DNA of 46,388 bases from Corynebacterium phocae (lineage in GTDB: Bacteria > Actinomycetota > Actinomycetes > Mycobacteriales > Mycobacteriaceae), in NCBI RefSeq assembly GCF_008693075.1, contig NZ_VXKJ01000003.1, positions 1-46,388 on the forward strand. Direction: 5' to 3'. Numbering within the stretch: the first letter of the stretch is position 1; each line of letters starts with the position of its first letter. Of the stretch, positions 1 to 8,622 are shown piece after piece. Made by a program: the position numbers and the translations under genes. The notes below the pieces were generated by a model. It was given only the letters and a program-made list of their open reading frames with translations. It did no database searches and was not told the origin of the DNA.

Positions 1-70
1 CTCTTTAAATGTCTTCATGGCCCACACGCTAAACCCAGCGGCAAGCCCTGGCAAGGGCCACACCCTGGCC

Positions 71-157
71 TGTGGATAACTTCCGCCCCAGCGGGCCAAC
101 CCGGCCCAAAACCCTCCCCAACCGCCCCACCCGCCCCACAACCCGGAGTTATCCACA
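71..157. promoter_or_regulatory. Two opposed DnaA-box-like sites upstream of emb
   Basis: TGTGGATAAC (71-80) and GTTATCCACA (148-157) are exact inverted copies of each other, and each contains the 9-base DnaA-box consensus TTATNCACA. They lie in a GC-rich, C-run-rich stretch before the arabinosyltransferase gene; positions 1-235 hold no convincing gene. The sequence match is direct. Whether DnaA binds here, or whether the pair acts on emb transcription, is inference. The 67-base spacing is too large for one hairpin terminator. Confidence 0.4.
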
Positions 158-235
158 ACCCCCGTGAAAGTTTTAGCCACCAACGCCCGCCCCGCCCGGC
201 GGGTGTGCGCAGGAGCAATGTTCTAAACTGGGAGG

Positions 236-3200
236 GTGATAAACCGCGTAGATGTGAAAGAAAGCTCAGAACTTGAATCAGCCCCCGGTTGGTTGCGGTG
301 GAGCGCCATCGTGGCCGGACTGGTGGGGTTCATCCTTTTCATTGCCACCCCGCTGCTGCCGGTCAACCAGACCCAATCCAGCCTGACCTGGCCACAGAAC
401 GGCAGCCTGAACTCAGTCAACGCTCCGTTGATTTCCGTGGCACCGGAAAGCATTGAGGCCGCCATCCCGCTGGCCGCAACGCAGTACCTGCGTGAGGACC
501 AAACCATGGTCTACGGCACAGTGCCGGCGGATTCTAAACAAGCCACGGAGCGCGGGCTTTTTGTCAACTACAACGCGGACGCCGGCCTGGTAGTCACCTC
601 CCTGGACGAGGTCATCTTTGACCTTTCGCCCGCCGAACTTAAGCAGGTCCCGGCAACGGAGACGCTGCACCTCGCTGTCACCGAAGACGCGCTTACCGTG
701 CGCCTGGGTAAGTACACGGAAGAAACCGAGGAGGACCTGCGCCCCCAGGTCACCGGCGTCTACACCGAGTTGGAGGACACCCCGGAAGCCATGGCGGCGC
801 TGGGGGAGCTGCGCGTAGACGTGGAAATCAACTCCCGCTTTACCTCCGCGCCTACCTTGTTAAAGCTCCTGGCCATGTGGCTGGGTCTGGCCATGGTGAT
901 GGTGTCGCTGTTCGCGCTGGCGCGGATTGACCGCTTGGACGGGCACCGCCGCGGGTTCATGCCCACCACCTGGAAACAAATCCGCCCGCTGGACGCCGTA
1001 GTGGCCGCCGTCCTGCTGTTCTGGTACGTCCTGGGCGCAAACACCTCCGATGACGGCTACATCCTCACCATGGCACGCGTGAGCGAAAACGCTGACTACA
1101 TGGCCAACTACTACCGCTGGTACGGCGTGCCGGAGTCCCCATTTGGCTCCCCGTACTATGACCTCCTGGGAATCATGGCGCAGATTTCCACCGCCTCAAT
1201 CTTTATGCGCCTGCCTTCCTTAGTCGCGGCCTTGTGCGTGTGGTTCATCCTCTCGCGGGAGATCCTGCCGCGCTTTGGGGGCATCGTAAACTCGGGCCGC
1301 GTTGGCCACTGGACTGCCGCACTGATGTTCTTGGCCTTCTGGCTGCCTTATAACAACGGCACCCGGCCGGAGCCGATGGTGGCGCTGGGCGTGATGTTTA
1401 CCTGGGCATCGTTCGAACGCGCCATTGCCACCCGGCGCCTGCTGCCTGCGGCGGTGGGCACGATTGCCGCCACGGTCACCCTGGCCGTGGGACCTACCGG
1501 CCTGTTTGCCGTGGGCGTGTTCCTGGTCAGTTTGCCGCAGGTGTTCAGGATTCTGGGCGAGCGCGCCCGCGCCGCCGGCTGGCCCGCCGTGGTAGCACCC
1601 TTCCTGGCCTGCGGCACCGCCATTATGGTGCTGGTATTCGGGGACCAAACGCTGGCCGCCGTGCTGGAATCCACTTCCGTGCGCGCCGCCGTGGGCCCCG
1701 CACTGCCGTGGTATTCGGAATATGTTCGCTACGCCACCCTGTTTGATGTTTCCGTGGACGGCTCGCTGACCCGGCGCTTTGCCGTGATTGTCATGTTCGC
1801 CTGCCTGAGCCTGATTGCATACGCGTTTATCAAGGACCAGCGCGTGGTGGGCGCGGAAACCGGCCCCACCGCGCGCCTGCTGATGATCATGGGTCTTTCC
1901 GCCTTCTTCCTCATGTTCACCCCCACCAAGTGGACGCACCACTTTGGCGTCTACGCGGGCGTGGCGGGAGTCATTGCCGCGCTGGGGGCCGTGGTGCTCT
2001 ACCAGATTGCCCGGCGCTCTAGCCGCGCGCGCACCTTTGCGCTGGCAGCCGTGGTGTTCCTCATGGCTATTTCCTTGGCCGGCTGGAACGCGTATTGGTA
2101 CGTCTCTTCCTTTGGCATCCCGTGGTGGGACCGCACCGTGCAGCTCAAGGGCGTTGAGGCCAACTCGGTGGTGCTTGTTATCGCACTGCTTATCCTGGCC
2201 GCCGGCATCGCGCAGTCCGTGCGTGCGGAGCAGCGCAAAGATAGTTTTGCCACGCAGCAGGCCTTCGCCGCTAACGAAAGGGCGCGCATGAGTAGCTGGG
2301 CTGGGCTGATGTCTGCGCCCATCGCCATTGCTTGTGCGGCGGTTATTACCCTGTCCTTGCTTTCCGTGGCCAAGGCTTACGTGGACCAGTGGCCGGCGTA
2401 CTCTATTGGCAAGGGCAACCTGGCCGCGCTGGCGGGTAACAGCTGCGGTATGGCCAACGACGTGCTGGTGGAGACCAACACCAATGATTCTTTCCTCACC
2501 CCGGTCAGCGGCAGCCTGAGCCAGGCGTTTCGGGACCCGGACGGCCGGGGCTTTGGTCCGGACTTGGTTCCGTCTTTGGCGGAGCTTGAGGATGAGAGCA
2601 CTGCTAACGCGATTGCCAAGGCGGCGGCCACGGCCGGCACGCAGAAGACCCTGGGCACCAATGAGGACCCTACGCAGGATACGGAGGAGCCTACGTCCGG
2701 CGCGCTGCCTTTTGGGTTGCGCAACATTCCGGTGGTGGGTTCCTACACTGAAGATCAGGTAGGCACAGCGGAGCTTACTTCGCAGTGGTTCCACTTGCCA
2801 GCACATTCCGCCGATGCCCCCTTGCTTGTGGTCTCCGCCGCCGGCAAGATTTTCCACCACGACGTCAACGGCATTGTTCAAGACGGCGAGGACATCCACT
2901 TAGAGTACGGCCGTTTGGACGGCGCCAAGGTGGTAGACAAGGGCGAGGCGGAGTTTGCGCTGGCAGGCGGCGAGCCCAAGTGGCGTAACCTGCGGCTGCC
3001 TTTGGATAGCCTGCCGGATAACGCCAACGTGGTGCGCCTGGTGGCCAAGGACACTTCCCTCGCGGAGGATGACTGGCTGGCGTTTACCCCGCCGCGCGTG
3101 CCCACAGTGGCGCCGCTCAATGACATTTATGGTGCGGAAACGCCAGCGTTGTTGGACTGGTCTGTGCCGTTGCAGTTCCCGTGCCAGCGGACCTTTGACC

Positions 3201-3508
3201 ACTACGCCGGTGTGACGGAAATTCCGGAGTACCGCATTCTTCCCGATGCCGCCGCGCAAAGCACCCTGTCTGACTTCCAGTCCTACAGTGGCGGCGGTGC
3301 CATGGCCACCGCCGAGGCGGTCAACTACTCCTACGAAATCCCCGCTTACCTCAACCACGATTGGTCCCGCGACTGGGGTTCTGTGGAGAAATACCAGCTG
3401 CGCACCAACTCCGCCGGCCAGGCCCCGGACCCCGCCCACGTTGACCACGAGGTCATCACCCGCACCGGCTGGTGGAAGAACTCAGATATGCGGGTGGAGG
3501 AGAAGTAA
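236..3508 (+). CDS. emb: Arabinosyltransferase, Emb family (GT-C fold)
   Basis: Membrane arabinosyltransferase that transfers arabinofuranose from decaprenyl-phosphoryl arabinose onto arabinan of arabinogalactan and/or lipoarabinomannan, acting on the outer face of the membrane; the family is the ethambutol target. The 1090 residues match the usual Emb length. There is one membrane segment near residues 20-40, a periplasmic loop, then multiple segments from about 210 to 700. The Emb signature with the acidic pair (ANTSDDGYILTMARV) lies near residue 270, and a large C-terminal extracytoplasmic domain (about 730-1090) fits the carbohydrate-binding part. The start is a GTG directly abutting a GGAGGG stretch, which is too close for normal Shine-Dalgarno spacing, so a leaderless start or a GTG at 254 are alternatives. 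The gene stands alone and is followed by a terminator-like hairpin. Confidence 0.93.
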   Translation: MINRVDVKESSELESAPGWLRWSAIVAGLVGFILFIATPLLPVNQTQSSLTWPQNGSLNSVNAPLISVAPESIEAAIPLAATQYLREDQTMVYGTVPADSKQATERGLFVNYNADAGLVVTSLDEVIFDLSPAELKQVPATETLHLAVTEDALTVRLGKYTEETEEDLRPQVTGVYTELEDTPEAMAALGELRVDVEINSRFTSAPTLLKLLAMWLGLAMVMVSLFALARIDRLDGHRRGFMPTTWKQIRPLDAVVAAVLLFWYVLGANTSDDGYILTMARVSENADYMANYYRWYGVPESPFGSPYYDLLGIMAQISTASIFMRLPSLVAALCVWFILSREILPRFGGIVNSGRVGHWTAALMFLAFWLPYNNGTRPEPMVALGVMFTWASFERAIATRRLLPAAVGTIAATVTLAVGPTGLFAVGVFLVSLPQVFRILGERARAAGWPAVVAPFLACGTAIMVLVFGDQTLAAVLESTSVRAAVGPALPWYSEYVRYATLFDVSVDGSLTRRFAVIVMFACLSLIAYAFIKDQRVVGAETGPTARLLMIMGLSAFFLMFTPTKWTHHFGVYAGVAGVIAALGAVVLYQIARRSSRARTFALAAVVFLMAISLAGWNAYWYVSSFGIPWWDRTVQLKGVEANSVVLVIALLILAAGIAQSVRAEQRKDSFATQQAFAANERARMSSWAGLMSAPIAIACAAVITLSLLSVAKAYVDQWPAYSIGKGNLAALAGNSCGMANDVLVETNTNDSFLTPVSGSLSQAFRDPDGRGFGPDLVPSLAELEDESTANAIAKAAATAGTQKTLGTNEDPTQDTEEPTSGALPFGLRNIPVVGSYTEDQVGTAELTSQWFHLPAHSADAPLLVVSAAGKIFHHDVNGIVQDGEDIHLEYGRLDGAKVVDKGEAEFALAGGEPKWRNLRLPLDSLPDNANVVRLVAKDTSLAEDDWLAFTPPRVPTVAPLNDIYGAETPALLDWSVPLQFPCQRTFDHYAGVTEIPEYRILPDAAAQSTLSDFQSYSGGGAMATAEAVNYSYEIPAYLNHDWSRDWGSVEKYQLRTNSAGQAPDPAHVDHEVITRTGWWKNSDMRVEEK

Positions 3509-3560
3509 CCCGCGCCGCGCGCCGCCGCGCACCCCGGGGGTGTCCCGCGACACCGTTCCG

Positions 3561-3587
3561 CCCCACGCCCGACGCGTGGGGCTTTTC
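3561..3587 (+). terminator. Rho-independent terminator after emb
   Basis: CCCCACGC (3561-3568) pairs with GCGTGGGG (3574-3581) over a 5-base loop and is followed by CTTTTC. It lies about 50 bases after the emb stop codon. Confidence 0.7.
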
Positions 3588-3771
3588 AACGTTCGGAGAT
3601 TCTTTTTTACGCTCCTTTCAGCTTTACTTTTGGAACTCTTAGGATAAGCTAGAAGAAAGCTTTAATGCGATTAACTTTCCAAACATTCTCCCGCAGGCTT
3701 TTTTCAAAAGCCTTATCCGTCAGCTGTGTTTTGGCATAGCTGAGCACTCCTACTTTTTCGAAAGGCCGCTC

Positions 3772-6700
3772 ATGCCAAGATATGGCTTAAAATACAGCGC
3801 ACCTACATCTCGGCGTACCGCCGCCCTAACCGCTGCGGTCCTGTCCGCGGCACTGATTACGCCGTTCATCCAGCCGGTCGTGGCTCCGCAATCTGTGAGC
3901 CAAGCTACTGCGGCCCCTGCCGCCCCGGTTGCCCCTAACTACTCCAATTTGGTTGATGCCGACGGCCTTCTCACCGGCGCTAAGATTGGGATAGGCACCC
4001 CCCACACTTTGCATGGACACGTGGTCCTTCAGGAAATTACCGCCAACTCGCGAAATGCCGAATTTGATAGAGCTGGTGTCAACGGTGTTCCTGTGCGTAT
4101 GCAGTTTAAGGACCCTGACGGTGTTATCTCACCTATCTACTCTGCCACGACTGACCAGTTGGGCAGTGCTAATGGCACCTACTTGTTTGACCTGCGTGCT
4201 AAAGATGAAGATGGCAACGTCCTTACTCACCCCGACGCACCGGGCAATGGTACGTATTCCTTTATTGATACCGATGGTAAGCCACACGTGTTCGGGCCCT
4301 GGGGAAATCAATCCTATCGCCTGTGGATAGAGGAGCCTGCCGTCAATGAAGATACCGGTAACTCGTTGCTTTATACCCGCCAGACTCCGGGTGCTATTCC
4401 GGGTGCGTGGATTGGGGTCAACCAGTCGTCTGTAGCCGGTACTACTTACGTTGCTGGCAGCTATATGCAAAATACTTTGATGGCACTAACGGAGGTGCCT
4501 CCGTTGTCTTCCAATGACTCCTATATGGTCCGGGAGAATAGCAATGGTGATAGTGACATCATTGTTGATGACATCGGATTTGTTGAAGGTGGTGTTGATA
4601 ACTCGTTGTCTGGCATTGTGTGGGAGGATAATCTTCTCAACGAGCGTGGCTCAAACGGTATGGCTTATAACGGCCAGGATGTTCCGTTGGAGGGCTATAA
4701 GGTTTTTGCTTCCACGTTGACACCTGTTGCTGCTACCCGGTTCGAGGAAATTCGAAATATGCCGTGGACTGAGCAGGCGCTTGCTACTAAGCAAGCTATT
4801 GAAAAGATGCGGGGCAATGGTGAAGAGCCAATTGCTGCGACGGTAATGGCCACTACGAATGCTGATGGCAAGTACACTTTGCGCTTTCCTGATGGCAAGT
4901 TTGATCCATCCAATATGTACATGTGGGTTGAATCCCCGGACGGTGAAGTAGTCAAGGCTGTTTCTTATTTTCCTACTCCTGTCTTCCAACCCTGGAATGG
5001 CAACGCTAACTCAGGGCCAACCAGCAGTGGTGCACTGGGTATTGGGCCACTTATTTTCAAGAAGAATAGCTATGATCGTGCGCATTTTGCGGTAGTCAAT
5101 TACAAGCCGGTAAAACTCGATGTGACTAACTATGACACGATTGCTAATCCCGCAGATCGTGGCGATACCGCTGAGGTTGATCTAACCGGCACTTTGCCTA
5201 AGAGCGGCAAAGCGTTTGTGCGGTGGACTGATTCTGCTGGGAATCAGGTCGGGGAGGATATTCCGGTTGTCACTTTGGCCGATGATGCTAAAGCTTCGTT
5301 GACCGTGCCTGCGGATGCCAAACTTGGTGAGATTTATACCGCTACTTTGCATAGTGGAACGGGCCTAGAGCTTGCTGCCGACGCTTTTGCGGTAAAGAGT
5401 GCAAATGCCGAGGTGGCTTACGAGCCACGGACCTACATTGAAGGTCAGGGCGGACTTGTTCCGGCACCAACGTTTACCGATCCAGCCACCGGTGACAAAA
5501 TTGACATGCCTGCCGGTACGAAGTTCTACAACGAGGACGAAAACGCTGCCAACGGCGGATCTCGCCCTGATTGGTACGATGTCACTACTAACGGGACCAT
5601 CACCATTGGCCCCGATGCCCCAATTGGAACGCATCAGATTCCGGTAGTTGTCTCTCATCCTAATGGTGAGCAGGTCACGGTCAACGCTGAGGTGACCGTT
5701 GTCCCCGAGGACAAACTTAACGCTTCGGTCACCCCGAAATACAGTGAAACGCTGGTTGTTCCGGGGACTGCTGTTACCTCGTCTCCTACGTTCACCGATA
5801 AAGATGGCAATGATGTTCCTATCGAGTCTGCTGTTATTGATCCTAGTTTCACTGATCCTGACGGCTATACCGTTGAGATTAATAAGGCTACTGGTGCGGT
5901 AACTGTTACGGCTGCTGATGGTACGAAGGTGGAAACCGTTGAGGTTCCTGTTGTTATTACTTATGACGATGGCTCTACGGATGAGGCTACGGCTACGTTC
6001 TTGTTGGATACTGATGGTGACGGTGAGCCTGATACCACGGACACCGATGATGACAATGATGGTGTGTCTGATGCGGATGAGAACACGGCTGGTACGGATC
6101 CGAAGGATGATAATTCTGTTCCTTCGACTATCGGTGATATCGATGATGTGACTGGCACTGTTGGTGAGCCAATCGATGCTATTGAAGTTCCAGTCGAGAA
6201 CGTGCCTGAAGGTGGCTCAGTCGAGGTCAAAAGCCTGCCTGATGGCCTAACCTACAATCCTGGGACTGGTCAGATTACGGGTTCTCCCACTACTGCTGGT
6301 AAGTCCGCCGTGACCGTGACCGTCCTTGATAAGGACGGCAATCCGGTCAAGGGTGCTAATGGCAATGATGTGACTAAGAAATTCACCATCGGGACTTTTG
6401 AGATAAACGACTTAGACGCGGACGGGATCCCCGACTCGAAAGATCCGGATGCTGACGGCGACGGTGTGAATAACGCTGATGAGATTGCTATTGGAACTAA
6501 CCCGCTTGATCCTGATTCCGATAGTGATGGCAACAGCGATGGTGAAGGTGACTTTGATGGTGATGGCAAGTCCAACGCCGATGAGTCGGTTGTTCCTGAC
6601 GCTCCTGTCACCGACGGTGATGGTGACGGCCTGGGCGATGTTGATGAGACCGACGTCAATCCCAAAGATGGCACCAACGACTTGGTTGACGGTGTTGATA

Positions 6701-8607
6701 AGGACGGCGACGGTATCCCTAATGGTAAGGATCCGGATGCTGATGGCGATGGCGTGAATAACGCTGATGAGATTGCTATTGGAACTAACCCGCTTGATCC
6801 TGATTCCGATAGTGATGGCAACAGCGATGGTGAAGGTGACTTTGATGGCGATGGTAAGACCAACGCCGATGAGTCGGTTGTTCCTGATGCTCCTGTCACC
6901 GACGGTGATGGTGACGGCCTGGGCGATGTTGATGAGACCGACGTCAATCCTAAGGATGGCACCAACGACCTGGTGGATGGCGGGTCAGCGCCAGGCACGC
7001 CCGGCATTGATACCGTGCACCCGGGAGACTTCATGCTCAGCGGTACCGGTGAGCCCGGGCGGTCGGTCGAGGTCGAGGTAGACGGCAAGAAGGTCATTGC
7101 AAACGTCAACGCGCAGGGGCGCTGGTTTGTCTTCGAAGACGCTCTGCGCAAGGCGGGGATCAGCATCACGGGCGGCACGGTTGTCACCGCGCGCCAGTTC
7201 AATGACCTGGACGGAAACGGGCAGCGGGATGGCTACGAGCCGGTGTCCGCTGATGAGACCGTCACGGTAAAAGAACCCGTCAGGACCACCCTGGCTGAGG
7301 ACCACGCACCTTCGTACACCCCGGCTTCTGTCCGGGTGGGCAGGCAGACAGAAACCTTCACCCCGATTTTTGACCTCACCTCCACCGATGACGTTGAGCA
7401 GCGTCCCGCGCCGTTTGGGACAAAGTTCGAGGTCACCGGAGTTACCGCAGGCTACAAGGCCACCGTTGGTAGCAACGGCCGCGTACGTCTAACAGCCCCG
7501 GCAAACGCCAAGGTGGGGTCCACCGCGGAGGTAGCCGTCAAGGTTGTCTACAGCGACGGCTCGGAAGATGACACCACGGCAACGTTCACCGTCACTGATT
7601 CTTTGCTGGCGGAGAAGTTTGCCCCGGCATACGAGACCGGTGAAACCGGGATCCCCGGTAAGGTGGCCCAGATCGCCCAGATTGGCGAGGCTGCCATGCC
7701 GGACGGAACACAGTTTGTGTTCAAACCAGGCGACGCAGACCTGCGTGGCTGGATTGTCAGTGTGGATCCCATCACTGGGCAGCTTGCGGCAATTGCCCCC
7801 GCGGGCGCTAAGGCAGGGGACTCCGTGACGTTTGACGTGACGGTGCTCTACAACGACGGTTCCAAAGACATCGTTGCCGTCACCTTGACGGTGGGGCAGC
7901 CCACCATCGCCGATGCGGTGGAGCTGAAATACCTCACCACTGGGCTAGATACCGGCGTTTCCAACAACGTGAAGCAAGACAGTGAGATCCAACCGAACTC
8001 TAACCACCAGCTGTTGGACCGTGGCACCATCCCGGAGTCATGGGGTCCGGTCACAGTGGACTCTGCGACGGGCACGATCAACGTCAAGGTTCCCGAAAAT
8101 GCCAAGATAGGCACCTCGGTCACCGCGACTGTGCGGGTGACCTACCGGGACGGCTCGGTTGACACCGTGAAGGTGCAGATGGTGGTCACTGACGTGGTCA
8201 ACGTCATTGCCGGTCAGCGTGCTACTGGCGATCTCAACTGGGAGTCCGGCACGTTCTCCGTAGATAAGGCCAGTGTGCCGGAGGGATGGAGCGTGAGCAT
8301 TGACAGCGCCGGCCGGTACTCCGTGGTGGCACCTACGGATGATCCTGAGCAGGCCATTGTCCGCTTCCGCGTGGACGGAGTCGTGGCCGTGGTGGTCTTC
8401 CGGGTGACTAAGCCAGTGGAGCCCGCCAGCCCCCAGAGCAGCGAGGGCTCATCGGTGGGGTGGAGCGTTGTCGTTGCCGCGCTGTTTGCCTTGTTGGGTT
8501 CTGGGCTTGGTCTGTGGTCCCTGTTTGGCAATCACGATGTCCGCGAAGCGGCTAAGCGCCACGGCATCACCCTTCCTCCTGTCCCTGCATTCCCTTTTCA
8601 TCTCTAG
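3772..8607 (+). CDS. Giant secreted surface protein with Rib/alpha-like domains and calcium-type repeats
   Basis: A 1611-residue cell-surface protein of unknown ligand. A signal peptide covers residues 1 to about 47. The N-terminal 50-450 region holds SdrD-B-like/prealbumin-like segments, with phrases such as SGIVWEDNLLNERG. Several Rib/alpha-like or Ig-like domains carry the Y-x-D-G-S-x-D pattern, near residues 725 (YDDGSTDEATATF), 1260, 1365 and 1465. Thrombospondin-type-3-like D-x-D-x-D-G calcium-binding runs lie at about 745-775 and as a 96-residue tandem duplication at about 880-1075. The C terminus has one hydrophobic segment (about 1565-1585) and a tail ending FPFHL, with no LPXTG. The start is ATG 3772 with GAAAGG six bases upstream. 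It is followed 15 bases later by a metalloprotease gene, probably co-transcribed. Base composition changes within the gene near 7000. An adhesin-like or structural role is inferred. Confidence 0.82.
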   Translation: MPRYGLKYSAPTSRRTAALTAAVLSAALITPFIQPVVAPQSVSQATAAPAAPVAPNYSNLVDADGLLTGAKIGIGTPHTLHGHVVLQEITANSRNAEFDRAGVNGVPVRMQFKDPDGVISPIYSATTDQLGSANGTYLFDLRAKDEDGNVLTHPDAPGNGTYSFIDTDGKPHVFGPWGNQSYRLWIEEPAVNEDTGNSLLYTRQTPGAIPGAWIGVNQSSVAGTTYVAGSYMQNTLMALTEVPPLSSNDSYMVRENSNGDSDIIVDDIGFVEGGVDNSLSGIVWEDNLLNERGSNGMAYNGQDVPLEGYKVFASTLTPVAATRFEEIRNMPWTEQALATKQAIEKMRGNGEEPIAATVMATTNADGKYTLRFPDGKFDPSNMYMWVESPDGEVVKAVSYFPTPVFQPWNGNANSGPTSSGALGIGPLIFKKNSYDRAHFAVVNYKPVKLDVTNYDTIANPADRGDTAEVDLTGTLPKSGKAFVRWTDSAGNQVGEDIPVVTLADDAKASLTVPADAKLGEIYTATLHSGTGLELAADAFAVKSANAEVAYEPRTYIEGQGGLVPAPTFTDPATGDKIDMPAGTKFYNEDENAANGGSRPDWYDVTTNGTITIGPDAPIGTHQIPVVVSHPNGEQVTVNAEVTVVPEDKLNASVTPKYSETLVVPGTAVTSSPTFTDKDGNDVPIESAVIDPSFTDPDGYTVEINKATGAVTVTAADGTKVETVEVPVVITYDDGSTDEATATFLLDTDGDGEPDTTDTDDDNDGVSDADENTAGTDPKDDNSVPSTIGDIDDVTGTVGEPIDAIEVPVENVPEGGSVEVKSLPDGLTYNPGTGQITGSPTTAGKSAVTVTVLDKDGNPVKGANGNDVTKKFTIGTFEINDLDADGIPDSKDPDADGDGVNNADEIAIGTNPLDPDSDSDGNSDGEGDFDGDGKSNADESVVPDAPVTDGDGDGLGDVDETDVNPKDGTNDLVDGVDKDGDGIPNGKDPDADGDGVNNADEIAIGTNPLDPDSDSDGNSDGEGDFDGDGKTNADESVVPDAPVTDGDGDGLGDVDETDVNPKDGTNDLVDGGSAPGTPGIDTVHPGDFMLSGTGEPGRSVEVEVDGKKVIANVNAQGRWFVFEDALRKAGISITGGTVVTARQFNDLDGNGQRDGYEPVSADETVTVKEPVRTTLAEDHAPSYTPASVRVGRQTETFTPIFDLTSTDDVEQRPAPFGTKFEVTGVTAGYKATVGSNGRVRLTAPANAKVGSTAEVAVKVVYSDGSEDDTTATFTVTDSLLAEKFAPAYETGETGIPGKVAQIAQIGEAAMPDGTQFVFKPGDADLRGWIVSVDPITGQLAAIAPAGAKAGDSVTFDVTVLYNDGSKDIVAVTLTVGQPTIADAVELKYLTTGLDTGVSNNVKQDSEIQPNSNHQLLDRGTIPESWGPVTVDSATGTINVKVPENAKIGTSVTATVRVTYRDGSVDTVKVQMVVTDVVNVIAGQRATGDLNWESGTFSVDKASVPEGWSVSIDSAGRYSVVAPTDDPEQAIVRFRVDGVVAVVVFRVTKPVEPASPQSSEGSSVGWSVVVAALFALLGSGLGLWSLFGNHDVREAAKRHGITLPPVPAFPFHL
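6421..6984 (+). repeat. Tandem duplication, period 288 bases, inside the giant surface gene
   Basis: The segment with the landmark GATGAGATTGCTATTGGAAC recurs at an offset of exactly 288 bases (GAGATTGCTATT at 6481 and again at 6769). The copies are nearly identical apart from scattered, mostly third-position changes. Each unit encodes 96 residues rich in D-x-D-x-D-G calcium-binding loops, and the reading frame is preserved. Copy number could vary by recombination, and the region could collapse in short-read assemblies. Confidence 0.88.
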
Positions 8608-8622
8608 CCCCAAGGAATCACA

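Noticed and set aside
1220..2899. A 559-codon open frame on the strand opposite emb
   Set aside because: It is the antisense shadow of a GC-rich gene; it has no RBS, no known domain and an Arg/His/Gly-heavy composition typical of reverse-strand frames.
6421..6984. Possible CRISPR array
   Set aside because: The repeats are long, in frame, protein-coding, and only two; no short repeat/spacer pattern exists here or elsewhere in the window.
6270..7202. A 310-codon minus-strand frame opposite the giant surface gene
   Set aside because: It is a shadow of the Asp/Gly calcium repeats, giving Ser/Pro-rich repeats on the reverse strand; nothing independent supports it.
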